Origin: Clostridia bacterium
GTDB lineage: Bacteria > Bacillota > Clostridia > Oscillospirales > CAG-272
Assembly (NCBI GenBank): GCA_017461825.1
Contig: JAFTXB010000182.1
Coordinates: 1 to 13,325, forward strand
Direction: 5' to 3'
Length of the DNA: 13,325 nucleotides
Shown piece after piece: positions 6,004 to 13,026 of this stretch. Each line of letters opens with the position of its first letter. Position 1 is the stretch's first letter. A model generated the notes under the pieces. That model ran no database searches. It was not told the origin of the DNA and saw only the letters and a program-made list of their open reading frames with translations. Position numbers and translations under genes: made by a program.

Positions 6004-7488
6004 TTAATAACCGAAGCTGGTGTTAATGTTATCAATAACACTCTGCATCGCCTCGGAAGTGCTCGCCAGAGCCGAATACCAGTTGTCATTGTCGTACTTG
6101 TACATTCTGGAACGGAATGCAGCAACAGGGGAATTACTCCATTCGAACATATTGTGGAAAATACGTCCCATATCGTAGGTCTTGGACTCGATGATCAGAT
6201 CAAACATCTTCCCGTTGAGCGGGTCACTGTTACCTCTGTACTTGAGGTTTTCATAAACCTCGGGCTGAACCGTGCGGTAGCTCTCGGATGCCAGTGCCTC
6301 CATAACGTATGCGGCTCTCTCCCCGTCCTTACAAACAGAGGTGATCATCCACATCGTGTACGGGAAGCCGCAAGCAGAGTAATATTCCTTCTGCGCCTCG
6401 TCGGCCTTGGGGTAAGGAACGTAGCCGAATTTATAATCCATTTCGCTTCTGTTGCCCTTGATAAAATCAAGAGTACAAGCGAAGAACAGCGATCTGCCCT
6501 CGCGAAGAACGGCGGCGTGGCTGTTTCCGTCATAGAGATAGTCGTCGGTCTTGAATTTATCGATCAGATCGCGGGAAAGATTGTAGGTCTGCTCGCCCTT
6601 GAACTTGGGATCGATCACAAGCTTGCCCGACTCATCGGTGGAAAGGTAATGCAAACTGTTGCTTGCCAAAAATCCGTCGCCTATGACACTGTCCATAGGA
6701 GCAAAGCCAAAGTTATCCCCCGCATCCTTGCCCTCTACCTCGGTGTTGGTGTCGATCCATTTATTGGCGCACATCTCATAGAATTTCGCCATGGTCCACT
6801 CGCCGTCCAGTACCAGCTGACGGGGATCCTCCAAATCGTAGTCTACTACCTTTTGCATATTGACTGCCAGCACCAGCGTTTGCAAAATACTGGACGCAGA
6901 AATCGATCCCGATGCAAAATACAGCTTGTCGTTAATGGTGGAGCTCTCCAGCATCTTGGACGACCACCAAGGCTTTTCAAAATCCAAAATACCCTGATAT
7001 TGCTTCAGGTCCACTACGTATCCGTCTGCCGAAAAGTTTGCGGCACACATACTGTAGGAGGCGATCAGGTCGTAATTAATTCCCGCGCCGATGTTTCTCT
7101 CAACCGTTTGCACATAGTTGTAGCGGTCGGCGTTGTTGCCCTTCATGGAAAGGTCAAATTCGAACTCCACGTTCAGACGTTCCTGCACGGCCTCGTTGCG
7201 CAAGAAGGTTTGATAGGCGATCTGATCTCCCTCGGAATAATCCGTGGTAAAATCCACGTCGCCTCCCTCGGCATTCCAAGCCATGATCTTAATGATTGCT
7301 CCGCCGTAATCGATATTGTCAGGAATGGAATCCTTCAAATAACCGTTGGCATCATAAAGATCGCTCGTGTCTACTTCTTCCGTGGACGTATCCTTCGGAT
7401 CCTCGTTGACAGGCCCATCATTTTGGCACCCTGCAAACAGTGTTGCCAGCGCTAAGATACAACAGAGCAGTGAAAAAAGCTTCTTCAT
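6004..7488 (-). CDS. Extracellular solute-binding lipoprotein (ABC importer family 1, sugar type)
   Basis: 494 residues with a lipoprotein signal and lipobox LFAGC (Cys21), then an acidic Asp/Thr/Glu linker. The body is typical of large family-1 sugar-binding proteins of Firmicutes: an early IIKIMAW strand, a GINYDLIASYS segment, a W-rich DFEKPWWS stretch, NDKLYFASGSIS, a GEWTMAKFYEM helix, and a late GYVPYPKAD segment before CGFPYTMWMI. It would capture a ligand, probably an oligosaccharide or a product of the EEP enzymes, and hand it to an ABC permease. No permease or ATPase gene is in the window, so the partner is encoded elsewhere or beyond the left edge. GGAGG lies seven bases before the ATG. 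It is the first gene of the minus-strand operon and is divergent from the GH31 gene. Confidence 0.9.
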   Translation of the reverse strand: MKKLFSLLCCILALATLFAGCQNDGPVNEDPKDTSTEEVDTSDLYDANGYLKDSIPDNIDYGGAIIKIMAWNAEGGDVDFTTDYSEGDQIAYQTFLRNEAVQERLNVEFEFDLSMKGNNADRYNYVQTVERNIGAGINYDLIASYSMCAANFSADGYVVDLKQYQGILDFEKPWWSSKMLESSTINDKLYFASGSISASSILQTLVLAVNMQKVVDYDLEDPRQLVLDGEWTMAKFYEMCANKWIDTNTEVEGKDAGDNFGFAPMDSVIGDGFLASNSLHYLSTDESGKLVIDPKFKGEQTYNLSRDLIDKFKTDDYLYDGNSHAAVLREGRSLFFACTLDFIKGNRSEMDYKFGYVPYPKADEAQKEYYSACGFPYTMWMITSVCKDGERAAYVMEALASESYRTVQPEVYENLKYRGNSDPLNGKMFDLIIESKTYDMGRIFHNMFEWSNSPVAAFRSRMYKYDNDNWYSALASTSEAMQSVIDNINTSFGY

Positions 7489-7525
7489 AAAAGTACCTCC
7501 GTCTTTTTATTTTTTTGCTATATCC

Positions 7526-7554
7526 ATTTTACCACAATCAAGAGTGCATTTCAA
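7526..7554 (-). promoter_or_regulatory. Promoter of the SBP-EEP operon
   Basis: On the minus strand the -35 box TTGAAA (7549-7554) and the -10 box TAAAAT (7526-7531) are separated by exactly 17 bases. The leader to the ATG at 7488 is about 30 bases and carries GGAGG. No other promoter of similar quality was seen upstream of the downstream genes, so this may drive the whole operon. Confidence 0.6.
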
Positions 7555-7637
7555 TTCTCTGCGTTTTGCTGTTTTATATACAATATTTAGATTTTTTTGA
7601 GACTTATCCTTGAATAATCAATCAAAATAACAATATT

Positions 7638-7679
7638 ACCAAATCAGCAACCTTGTTTTTGTTAAAAACAACCAAATCA
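7638..7679. promoter_or_regulatory. Spaced direct repeat ACCAAATCA around an inverted repeat; possible operator
   Basis: ACCAAATCA occurs at 7638-7646 and again at 7671-7679, 33 bases apart (about three helical turns). Between and slightly overlapping them is an inverted repeat, TTGTTTTT/AAAAACAA (7653-7660 and 7664-7671). The block lies between the two divergent promoters. AraC-family regulators often bind spaced direct repeats, and an AraC gene is nearby, so this is a reasonable operator candidate. The DNA is AT-rich, so chance is not excluded. Confidence 0.35.
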
Positions 7680-7747
7680 AAGATTCTAAAGCCGTCGAAA
7701 AAGCAGAGAAAACAAAAATCGTATATCAAACGACTAAAAATAATATA

Positions 7748-7776
7748 TCGACTTTTTCTTTCATCGGTTGTATAAT
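7748..7776 (+). promoter_or_regulatory. Promoter of the GH31 gene
   Basis: A perfect -10 box TATAAT (7771-7776) lies 17 bases after TCGACT (7748-7753), which matches four of the six bases of the -35 consensus. The leader to the ATG at 7814 is about 30 bases and holds AAAGGA (7797-7802) as ribosome binding site. The weak -35 fits a promoter that needs an activator. Confidence 0.55.
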
Positions 7777-7813
7777 ATAAATAGACTTTTACAGTGAAAG
7801 GATTATCCAACCC

Positions 7814-10270
7814 ATGTTAAAGCATTTGATTCCCCTGATTGATCCGATTGCGGATCCCAAAAACGTGATTTTGTTTGCGGACTACCGTATCACGGTTTTG
7901 GAGCAGGGCTTGTTTCGCATCGAGTGTGACCCAAGCCGTCAATTCAACGATCACGCCACGCAAAGCGTGTGGTTCCGTAATATGCCCCCGCAGAAATACA
8001 CCGAAACACGTGGGGCAACGGAAATACAAATCACAACCGAAGCCGCGTCCCTGATCATTTCACGCGAATGGGAGAAAAGCCGTATTATAATAAACGGAAA
8101 AGAACTGCCTCTGGAAAATAGCGAAAACCTTTTGGGAACCTACAGGACTCTGGATTGCTATGACGGAGAGATTTACATACGAAACGGCAGCCGACTCAAG
8201 CTGGAAAACGGCGTTTGCTCCAAAAATGGGGTTGCACTGATCGACGACACCTCTTCCCTTCGGCTGACCGGCAACGGCACCTTGATCCCCCCCGCCAACC
8301 AGCCTTTGGATCTTTACGTATTTGCTTACGGTAAGAATTATCGCAATGCGGTGCGGGCACTTTATATGATCTGCGGAAAAACGCCTATGCTCCCCCGCTT
8401 TGCCTTTGGTAACTGGTGGAGCCGTTATCACGCCTACACGGACGAGGAATATCTGCATTTGATGGATCGTTTTGAAAAGGAGCAAATTCCTCTTACCGTG
8501 GCAACGCTCGATATAGATTGGCATTACTCTTCCAACGTAGACGAGGAAAAACAGATCACCGCACAAGGCAAAAACACGGCGGAACGCGGTTGCCTTGCAA
8601 CGCCGGAAAACAAAAATATCGGTTGGACGGGCTATTCATGGAATCAAAATCTGTTTCCAAATTACCGTGCCTTTCTCAAGGAGCTGAAGGCGCGCGATCT
8701 GAAGGTTACGCTGAATCTGCACCCCAGCTCAGGCGTCCGCTATTACGAGGATATGTATCATGAAATGGCAGAGGCAATGGGGGTAGATCCTTCCACCGAA
8801 AAAGTGATTGAATTTAATATCTCGGATGAAAAATTCGTAACGGAATATTTCCGTGTACTTCATCACCCCTATGAGCGCGACGGCGTTGATTTTTGGTGGA
8901 TCGACTGGCAACAAGGCACAAAATCAGCAATGGACGGTCTGGATCCCCTCTGGGCACTCAACCACTACCACTATCTTGATAACGGAAAGGATCACGCACA
9001 TCCTCTGATCGTATCCCGTTACGCAGGGATCGGCTCTCACCGCTACCCTATCGGCTTTTCGGGGGATACCACGATCTCTTGGGAAACACTTCGCCTGATG
9101 CCATACTTCACCGCAACGGCAAGTAATATCGGCTACACGTGGTGGGGTCACGATATCGGCGGTCATCATCTCGGCGTGAAAGACGACGAGCTTTATCTGC
9201 GCTTTTTGCAGTTTGGCGTATTTAATCCGATCAACCGTATGCACTGCACCGATTCCCCGATCCTTACCAAGGAGCCGTGGGCTTACGAAAACGGGATCGG
9301 CGAGCTGGCTAAAAAAACGCTGGTGCTGCGGCATCGCATGATCCCGTTCCTTTACACCTGCAATTATCTGACACACGAGCAGGGACTGCCCCTTTGCGAG
9401 CCGTTGTATTATCAGTATCCCGACTCTCCCGAAAGCTTCGAGTATAAAAATGAATACTTCTTCGGGCAAAGCCTACTGGTTGCCCCCATTACCGAGCCAA
9501 GCAAGGAAAACGGCCTTTCCGAAACCAAGGTATGGCTCCCCGAGGGCGTTTGGACAGACTTCTTTACAGGCGATGTCTACCGTGTAGGAAAGGGTGGACG
9601 TGCAATTACGGCAGTAAGACCGCTGGACAGCATTCCCGTATTTGCAAAAGAAGGCTCTGCGGTTATTCTTAGCAACGATCGCGGCAACGGCTGTAACAAC
9701 CCGCACGAAATTGAGGCTCGTATCTATAACGGCAACGGAGAGTTTTCGCTTTTCGAGGACTGCGAGGATGCCAAAGCATTTACAAATTTTCTGCTTACCA
9801 AAACCGAAAGTACTCAAACGGTAACCTTATCTGTGACGGGAGACCCCTCGGTGATCCCCGAAAACAGAACGGTGATCCTGCGCTTTCCGAATATCGTGAT
9901 CCATCATCCCGCAGATGCCGCCCTTGATCTGAATCAAAGGGCCCCCACCATCACAGTGTTGAAAAACGGAATCCCCTGTCAGGCAAGGGTGAGAGCTTAC
10001 GAAGAGGTTGGCGTAACGGTCAAGGATTTTGATCCGAATGCGGTTTACGAGATCACCGTTTGCTTCAAGCCCTTGGATGCCTATCATGAAACGTTGCGAT
10101 CGGTAACACAACGACTGCAAAAAATGCAGGGGGCATTCTCCGTCAGAGAGAAGCTCCTGAAGATGATCAAAAAGAAAAAGCCGCTTGACATCGTTAAGGG
10201 TCGTATCTATCTGTCGGACATCTCGGATATCAACAAGAAGCGGCTTACCGAAACGATCTTGGACGATTGA
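7814..10270 (+). CDS. Cytoplasmic glycoside hydrolase family 31 alpha-glycosidase
   Basis: 818 residues. An N-terminal beta-sandwich (about 15-190) is followed by a TIM barrel opening at PRFAFGNWWSRY (194-205), with LDIDWHY (232-238) on an early strand. The likely nucleophile is Asp364 in DFWWIDWQQG, and the likely acid/base is Asp418 in GFSGDTTISW; GHDIGGH (445-451) is also a GH31 landmark. C-terminal beta domains follow at about 530-740. GH31 enzymes cleave alpha-glucosides, alpha-xylosides and related links with retention; the WIDWQQ form differs from the classical WLDMNE, so the exact substrate is not assigned. There is no signal peptide, so it acts on imported oligosaccharides. The last 70 or so residues (from DAYHETLRS) form a lysine-rich helical tail that the catalytic fold does not need. 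It is divergent from the SBP operon and convergent with araC. Confidence 0.92.
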   Translation: MLKHLIPLIDPIADPKNVILFADYRITVLEQGLFRIECDPSRQFNDHATQSVWFRNMPPQKYTETRGATEIQITTEAASLIISREWEKSRIIINGKELPLENSENLLGTYRTLDCYDGEIYIRNGSRLKLENGVCSKNGVALIDDTSSLRLTGNGTLIPPANQPLDLYVFAYGKNYRNAVRALYMICGKTPMLPRFAFGNWWSRYHAYTDEEYLHLMDRFEKEQIPLTVATLDIDWHYSSNVDEEKQITAQGKNTAERGCLATPENKNIGWTGYSWNQNLFPNYRAFLKELKARDLKVTLNLHPSSGVRYYEDMYHEMAEAMGVDPSTEKVIEFNISDEKFVTEYFRVLHHPYERDGVDFWWIDWQQGTKSAMDGLDPLWALNHYHYLDNGKDHAHPLIVSRYAGIGSHRYPIGFSGDTTISWETLRLMPYFTATASNIGYTWWGHDIGGHHLGVKDDELYLRFLQFGVFNPINRMHCTDSPILTKEPWAYENGIGELAKKTLVLRHRMIPFLYTCNYLTHEQGLPLCEPLYYQYPDSPESFEYKNEYFFGQSLLVAPITEPSKENGLSETKVWLPEGVWTDFFTGDVYRVGKGGRAITAVRPLDSIPVFAKEGSAVILSNDRGNGCNNPHEIEARIYNGNGEFSLFEDCEDAKAFTNFLLTKTESTQTVTLSVTGDPSVIPENRTVILRFPNIVIHHPADAALDLNQRAPTITVLKNGIPCQARVRAYEEVGVTVKDFDPNAVYEITVCFKPLDAYHETLRSVTQRLQKMQGAFSVREKLLKMIKKKKPLDIVKGRIYLSDISDINKKRLTETILDD

Positions 10271-10298
10271 ATTCGAATGAATTCCTTTCTCAAAAAAC

Positions 10299-10341
10299 AA
10301 AGCCTCGGGGTCTCCGCTTTTGCGGTTGATCCCAAGGCTTT
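10299..10341. terminator. Bidirectional terminator between GH31 and araC genes
   Basis: AAAGCCT (10299-10305) pairs with AGGCTTT (10335-10341). After one mismatch, GGG pairs with CCC. The stem continues to an inner CCGC-TTTT-GCGG hairpin (10314-10325). On the minus strand the stem is followed by GTTTTTT, an excellent U tract for ending araC transcription. On the plus strand the tail is TCTCTTT, weaker but usable for GH31. Confidence 0.85.
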
Positions 10342-10356
10342 CTCTTTCCGTGCTAT

Positions 10357-11253
10357 TTATTTTTGCAAGCGGCATTGCTCAACGAAATCACTGGGTGAGA
10401 TGCCGGTTATGACCTTGAATTTTTTAAAGAAATAGGCATAGTAATTAAAACCCGAATTTACGGCGACCTCGTTGAGATTGTAATTGCCGTTTCGGATATA
10501 CCCTTTTGCCAGCTCTATCTTATAATTGTTTACGTAGTCGGTAAAGGTCATTCTGAAATTCTTTTTGAAAAGCGTGGTAAAATACGCCTTGTTATACGCC
10601 AGTGTGCTCACGATCGCTTCCAGAGAGATTTCCTGCGGCGGAGTATTTTGTATGTACAGAACGACCGTTTTGATAAACACGGAGGATCTTTTATTCTCGG
10701 TTTCATTTCCGATAGAAAACGGCTCTCCGAGCAAAGAGAAAAAATGAAACATATGCGCCAAGCGGTGCAGCTCATCCAACTCGGTTCCACCGCTGATCAA
10801 TCCCTTGAGATTGTTCAGGACCTCCTTGCGCGGGCTTTTGTCGGGCAACACGTTAAAATATGCCTTTTTTCCGTTGGTCAGATCGTCAAGGATCCGTTGA
10901 AAGGATTTGCACGGGATCTCCTTGAGTGAGTTCGGATCAAGATTGATCGCGTGATAGACCGTGCGGTTGCACCCGCGAGGAATAAAGGCGCTGTGAGGTT
11001 CAAAGGGATTGATAAACAGGACGTCATCCGCAAAAAGCTCGTACTGCCTGCCGTTCACTTGAAAGGTCACACATCCCTCATCCACCACGATGATCTCGAT
11101 ACGCTCGTGCAAATGGTAATGACAGCACAGACGCGTATCCTTCATGATCGGATACCAAGCGGGAAAAATATGCTGCGAAAAATCGAACTCAATATCATAA
11201 ATACGGATCAATTGCTTTCTTTTTTGCTCGTAAGCCAATACAGAGTTCTTCAT
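10357..11253 (-). CDS. AraC-family transcriptional regulator with N-terminal cupin sensor
   Basis: 298 residues. The N-terminal half is a cupin-type ligand domain: the HYHLHERIEIIVVDEG segment (45-60) supplies the metal/sugar-binding His-x-His region, followed by the ADDVLFINPFEPHSA strand pair. The C-terminal 100 residues carry two helix-turn-helix motifs: ISLEAIVSTLAYNKAYFTTLFKK, and NLNEVAVNSGFNYYAYFFKKFK followed by the TGISPSDF signature. Such proteins usually activate adjacent sugar-utilisation genes when a sugar binds. Its place between this locus and unrelated DNA makes the GH31 gene and the SBP-EEP operon the likely targets. GGGTGG precedes the ATG, and a separate promoter is present. 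The ligand is unknown. Confidence 0.92.
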   Translation of the reverse strand: MKNSVLAYEQKRKQLIRIYDIEFDFSQHIFPAWYPIMKDTRLCCHYHLHERIEIIVVDEGCVTFQVNGRQYELFADDVLFINPFEPHSAFIPRGCNRTVYHAINLDPNSLKEIPCKSFQRILDDLTNGKKAYFNVLPDKSPRKEVLNNLKGLISGGTELDELHRLAHMFHFFSLLGEPFSIGNETENKRSSVFIKTVVLYIQNTPPQEISLEAIVSTLAYNKAYFTTLFKKNFRMTFTDYVNNYKIELAKGYIRNGNYNLNEVAVNSGFNYYAYFFKKFKVITGISPSDFVEQCRLQK

Positions 11254-11285
11254 AAGCCACCCTTCACTTTGAATTCGTTTATAAA

Positions 11286-11329
11286 ATTATAACAAATTCA
11301 TTCGAAAATTGCAATAGAAAGTTGCAATA
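11286..11329 (-). promoter_or_regulatory. Promoter of the araC-family gene with a repeated TTGCAATA upstream
   Basis: On the minus strand a perfect TATAAT (11286-11291) is preceded, after 17 bases, by TTGCAA (11309-11314) as -35. The plus-strand word TTGCAATA is present twice, at 11309-11316 and 11322-11329, 13 bases apart. One copy overlaps the -35 box. A regulator bound to both would affect the promoter, so autoregulation is possible. The leader is about 25 bases. Confidence 0.6.
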
Positions 11330-11487
11330 ATTTTAAAAATATTAAAAACATAACACTTTAAAATACGATCTGCTCTGCTTAATGAAGGGAATAAAGAAAG
11401 GGGTAAATCAATCCTGAAAAACCCTTGTCTGTGACTGAAATCTTTAGAACTTTTGAGAATTAAATACCTTTTAGACCGACATAATTG
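11330..11487. other. AT-rich spacer with no recognised feature
   Basis: This stretch upstream of the araC promoter is AT-rich, with short runs of A and T and stops in all frames at normal density. I see no promoter pair, hairpin with U tract or coding signature. An 85-codon minus-strand frame crosses it but has neither ribosome binding site nor recognisable content. Confidence 0.5.
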
Positions 11488-11613
11488 TATGACACTTTCG
11501 CTTTGTCCGGGTATCCGATTGAACAATGAATGGTATTTTGCCACAGGTGCTGATGTGACTTATAACACTGTTGGAGTATCCAAGGATGCGCATGGTGCAT
11601 ATGCAACGCTTTG
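11488..11613 (+). pseudogene. Probable remnant of an unidentified gene (about 41 codons)
   Basis: A plus-strand frame reads MTLSLCPGIRLNNEWYFATG followed by ADVTYNTVGVSKDAHGAYATL and a stop at 11613. Its composition (Trp, Tyr, Gly, Asp) looks protein-like against the AT-rich surroundings. There is no ribosome binding site before the ATG, and the frame is open about 50 bases further upstream. It ends nine bases from the truncated end of the TnpV remnant on the other strand, so both look like scraps from a rearrangement. I do not recognise the family; it may be a chance frame. Confidence 0.3.
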
Positions 11614-11621
11614 AGATGCTT

Positions 11622-11834
11622 TCAAAAATCAACATCGATCTCATAGAGCAACTGATTGAGAATACCTTCCGAGAGAAGATTGGTGTAACGCCCTTTGCGA
11701 TACTCTTCGAGATATTCGAGGTGCAATCTTCCGTACTTGCCGACCTCCTTTTGTTCGGGGAGTTCAAGCAAGGGGTAGTATTGCTCACCTCTGAGTTCAT
11801 AGGTAATTCCGTTCTGTTCAATGTTCTTTTTCAT
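11622..11834 (-). pseudogene. tnpV: TnpV-like transposon protein, truncated at its C-terminus
   Basis: 70 residues starting MKKNIEQNGITYELRGEQYY. They continue through VGKYGRLHLEYLEEYRKGRY, TNLL and LNQLLYEID, which follows the TnpV pattern found in clostridial mobilisable transposons (I-x-Y, then I/V-G-K-W/Y-G-R-x-H-x-x-Y-L-x-x-H/Y-R). Full TnpV proteins run to about 110-120 residues, with a conserved E-G-V-T-E-x-L segment and a final E-E-I-V-L helix. Here a stop follows EIDVDF and no other frame downstream carries the missing half. A proper ribosome binding site (AGGAAGG, eight bases before the ATG) is kept. It is probably a relic of a mobile element. Confidence 0.65.
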
Positions 11835-11899
11835 TTATTGCACCTTCCTTTGGTGCTTTTAGTGTACTATAAAGACGGAAAATCTGCAAATGTGCAAAA

Positions 11900-11942
11900 A
11901 AGAAAAATACGAGAAACACCGAAATGTTCTCGTATTTTTCTT
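11900..11942. terminator. Strong two-way hairpin terminator
   Basis: AAGAAAAATACGAG (11900-11913) is exactly complementary to CTCGTATTTTTCTT (11929-11942). Allowing one bulged A, AACA and TGTT extend the stem to a six-base loop. The T-rich right arm serves plus-strand transcripts and the A-rich left flank serves minus-strand ones. It lies just upstream of the tnpV remnant on the minus strand, insulating it from the genes to the right. Confidence 0.7.
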
Positions 11943-11972
11943 CTCCTTCGCAATGCTCGTAGTTCTTAATTC

Positions 11973-12029
11973 TTAAAAACTGTCCTTAACGGTACGAAGC
12001 ATTCGACTTGGATTTTTTGTGATACCCTT
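11973..12029 (-). other. Short open stretch, possible 3' end scrap of a gene
   Basis: On the minus strand an 18-codon open run ending at TAA (11973-11975) reads KGITKNPSRMLRTVKDSF. It has no start codon with a ribosome binding site and is cut off upstream by a TGA. It overlaps the 18-bp repeat at 12002-12019. The residues look protein-like but I cannot name a family. Confidence 0.2.
12002..12019. repeat. Left copy of an 18-bp direct repeat shared with the tRNA terminator
   Basis: TTCGACTTGGATTTTTTG at 12002-12019 is repeated exactly at 13282-13299, where it forms one arm of the tRNA terminator plus the last bases of the tRNA 3' end. The two copies bracket the four-helix-bundle/membrane-protein unit and the hairpin array (about 1.28 kb apart). 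This resembles an attachment-site duplication at a tRNA 3' end. No integrase gene lies between the copies, so this is only an inference. Confidence 0.5.
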
Positions 12030-12032
12030 TCA

Positions 12033-12072
12033 AAATCGATCCATACCGCAAGTTTTTTTGAAATCGATCCAT
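12033..12072. repeat. Direct repeat AAATCGATCCAT, 28-base period
   Basis: AAATCGATCCAT occurs at 12033-12044 and 12061-12072. Each copy contains the palindrome ATCGAT. The intervening segment includes a T7 run. The role is unknown; it could be the scar of a small tandem duplication or a paired protein-binding site. Confidence 0.5.
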
Positions 12073-12179
12073 GGTTTTTAGTCAGTAGATAGACTGATCC
12101 CTTGGCGATGATGGGAGTTGCACTTGACCGCTGTCTTCCGGGGTGCTACTCCATCCGCGCAAACGAAGTCTATGTATTG
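12073..12179. other. GC-richer island without a recognised gene
   Basis: This stretch is clearly richer in G and C than both flanks. Both strands have a short open frame. The minus strand reads DFVCADGVAPRKTAVKCNSH and ends STD with a stop at about 12083. The plus strand reads MMGVALDRCLPGCYSIRANE with a stop at 12190. Neither has a ribosome binding site or a family I recognise. It looks like imported or residual mobile-element DNA. Confidence 0.3.
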
Positions 12180-12632
12180 TTACGGATCTAAACCAAAGAA
12201 CGTTATATCAAAATTCTCTGACATATGAATCTCATACACGCAATCATCAGAAGAAGATTCCATATAATGTGTTTGCACTCGGATAATATATTCGTCATTT
12301 TCCTTGGTAACAGACTCCATAAAATCGGTATTTATCCAAATGAAAATATGTTTACAATTGTTTTGTGTTTCATCGAGTTGAATAATCTCAATTTCGGTAG
12401 CAGACGGATCATATATGTTGTTGGTATTACTTGCAAAAACTGACAATCTCTCTTCTACCGATTCAAGAACTGTTTTTTTTATGCAATAATTTTCTTGTTC
12501 GGTCAATTCATTATTATCTGAATAGCACGAGGGAGAAAGAAACACAAATCTTGCTACACAAGACAGAGCAATAGATATAGCAAGAACAGAAGCAATTATT
12601 ATCGCAATTATAATTATTAATTTCTTGCTCAT
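12180..12632 (-). CDS. Small membrane-anchored protein of unknown function
   Basis: 150 residues. MSKKLIIIIAIIIASVLAISIALSCV (residues 1-26) is one strong hydrophobic segment, acting as an uncleaved anchor or signal. The rest is a soluble, acidic, extracytoplasmic region. It starts with a helical E-rich part (ELTEQENYCIKKTVLESVEERL). A beta-rich part follows, with alternating strands ending HIFIWINTDF, EYIIRVQTHY, CVYEIHMSENFDITFFGL. No known motif was recognised. GGAGG lies seven bases before the ATG. Its ATG overlaps the stop of the four-helix-bundle gene (ATGA), so the two are translationally coupled and probably work together. A weak lipobox-like ALSC is not convincing. Confidence 0.75.
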   Translation of the reverse strand: MSKKLIIIIAIIIASVLAISIALSCVARFVFLSPSCYSDNNELTEQENYCIKKTVLESVEERLSVFASNTNNIYDPSATEIEIIQLDETQNNCKHIFIWINTDFMESVTKENDEYIIRVQTHYMESSSDDCVYEIHMSENFDITFFGLDP

Positions 12633-13003
12633 TTTGCTCCCTCCTTCGCCGTGTTGATATTCTTTTTAGCCGTTGTAATTGACTTCTCCAGCAGAAATCT
12701 TATCGTTGAACATTTTCGATCAAGTGCTTTATATCTTGCTTCGTCAATATACTCACTTTTCCAAAGCATTTCAAGCCACTTGCTTGTTTCGTTGGTTTCC
12801 TTGAGTGAAATCTCAAGCTTGGCAATAAAGTCAGCACGACCGTGAGCGTATTTGCTTTCGGCAATGTTAGCGCAAATACTTGTTGCACTTCTTCCGATTT
12901 GATTGGAAATTACATTTTCGTGCTTTGTACGCAATTCTTTGGTCAACTGCAAAACATCAACGGATAACTCCATTGAAAGATCACCGAGCTTATCTTCCCT
13001 CAC
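12629..13003 (-). CDS. Four-helix-bundle protein (S23 / 23S rRNA intervening-sequence protein family, bAvd-like)
   Basis: 124 residues. The family signature is clear: KLGDLSMELSVDVLQLTKEL, then ISNQIGRSATSICANIAES, KYAHGRADFIAKLEISLKE, and NETSKWLEMLWKSEYID. Members form four-helix bundles that assemble into positively charged rings and bind nucleic acid. They occur as ORFs in 23S rRNA intervening sequences, as accessory proteins of diversity-generating retroelements (bAvd), and as lone genes of unknown role. No reverse transcriptase or variable repeat is visible here. A GTG start at 13003 is preferred because the family usually begins M-(R/K)-x-(D/E)-K-L-x-D-L-S; ATG at 12973 is the alternative. 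It has its own promoter, overlaps the membrane-protein gene, and sits next to an array of hairpins. Confidence 0.85.
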   Translation of the reverse strand: MREDKLGDLSMELSVDVLQLTKELRTKHENVISNQIGRSATSICANIAESKYAHGRADFIAKLEISLKETNETSKWLEMLWKSEYIDEARYKALDRKCSTIRFLLEKSITTAKKNINTAKEGAK

Positions 13004-13026
13004 GATATCACCGTCTTTCCGTCTTT

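Noticed and set aside
6154..7455. Long 433-codon plus-strand open frame opposite the SBP gene
   Set aside because: It is an antisense shadow of a clear lipoprotein gene, has no domain signature and lacks a ribosome binding site.
11287..11544. 85-codon minus-strand ORF upstream of araC
   Set aside because: It overlaps the araC promoter, lacks a ribosome binding site, and its AT-driven composition shows no family resemblance.
11471..11969. 116-codon minus-strand and 132-codon plus-strand frames over tnpV
   Set aside because: They are out-of-frame shadows of the TnpV remnant; neither has a good start context.
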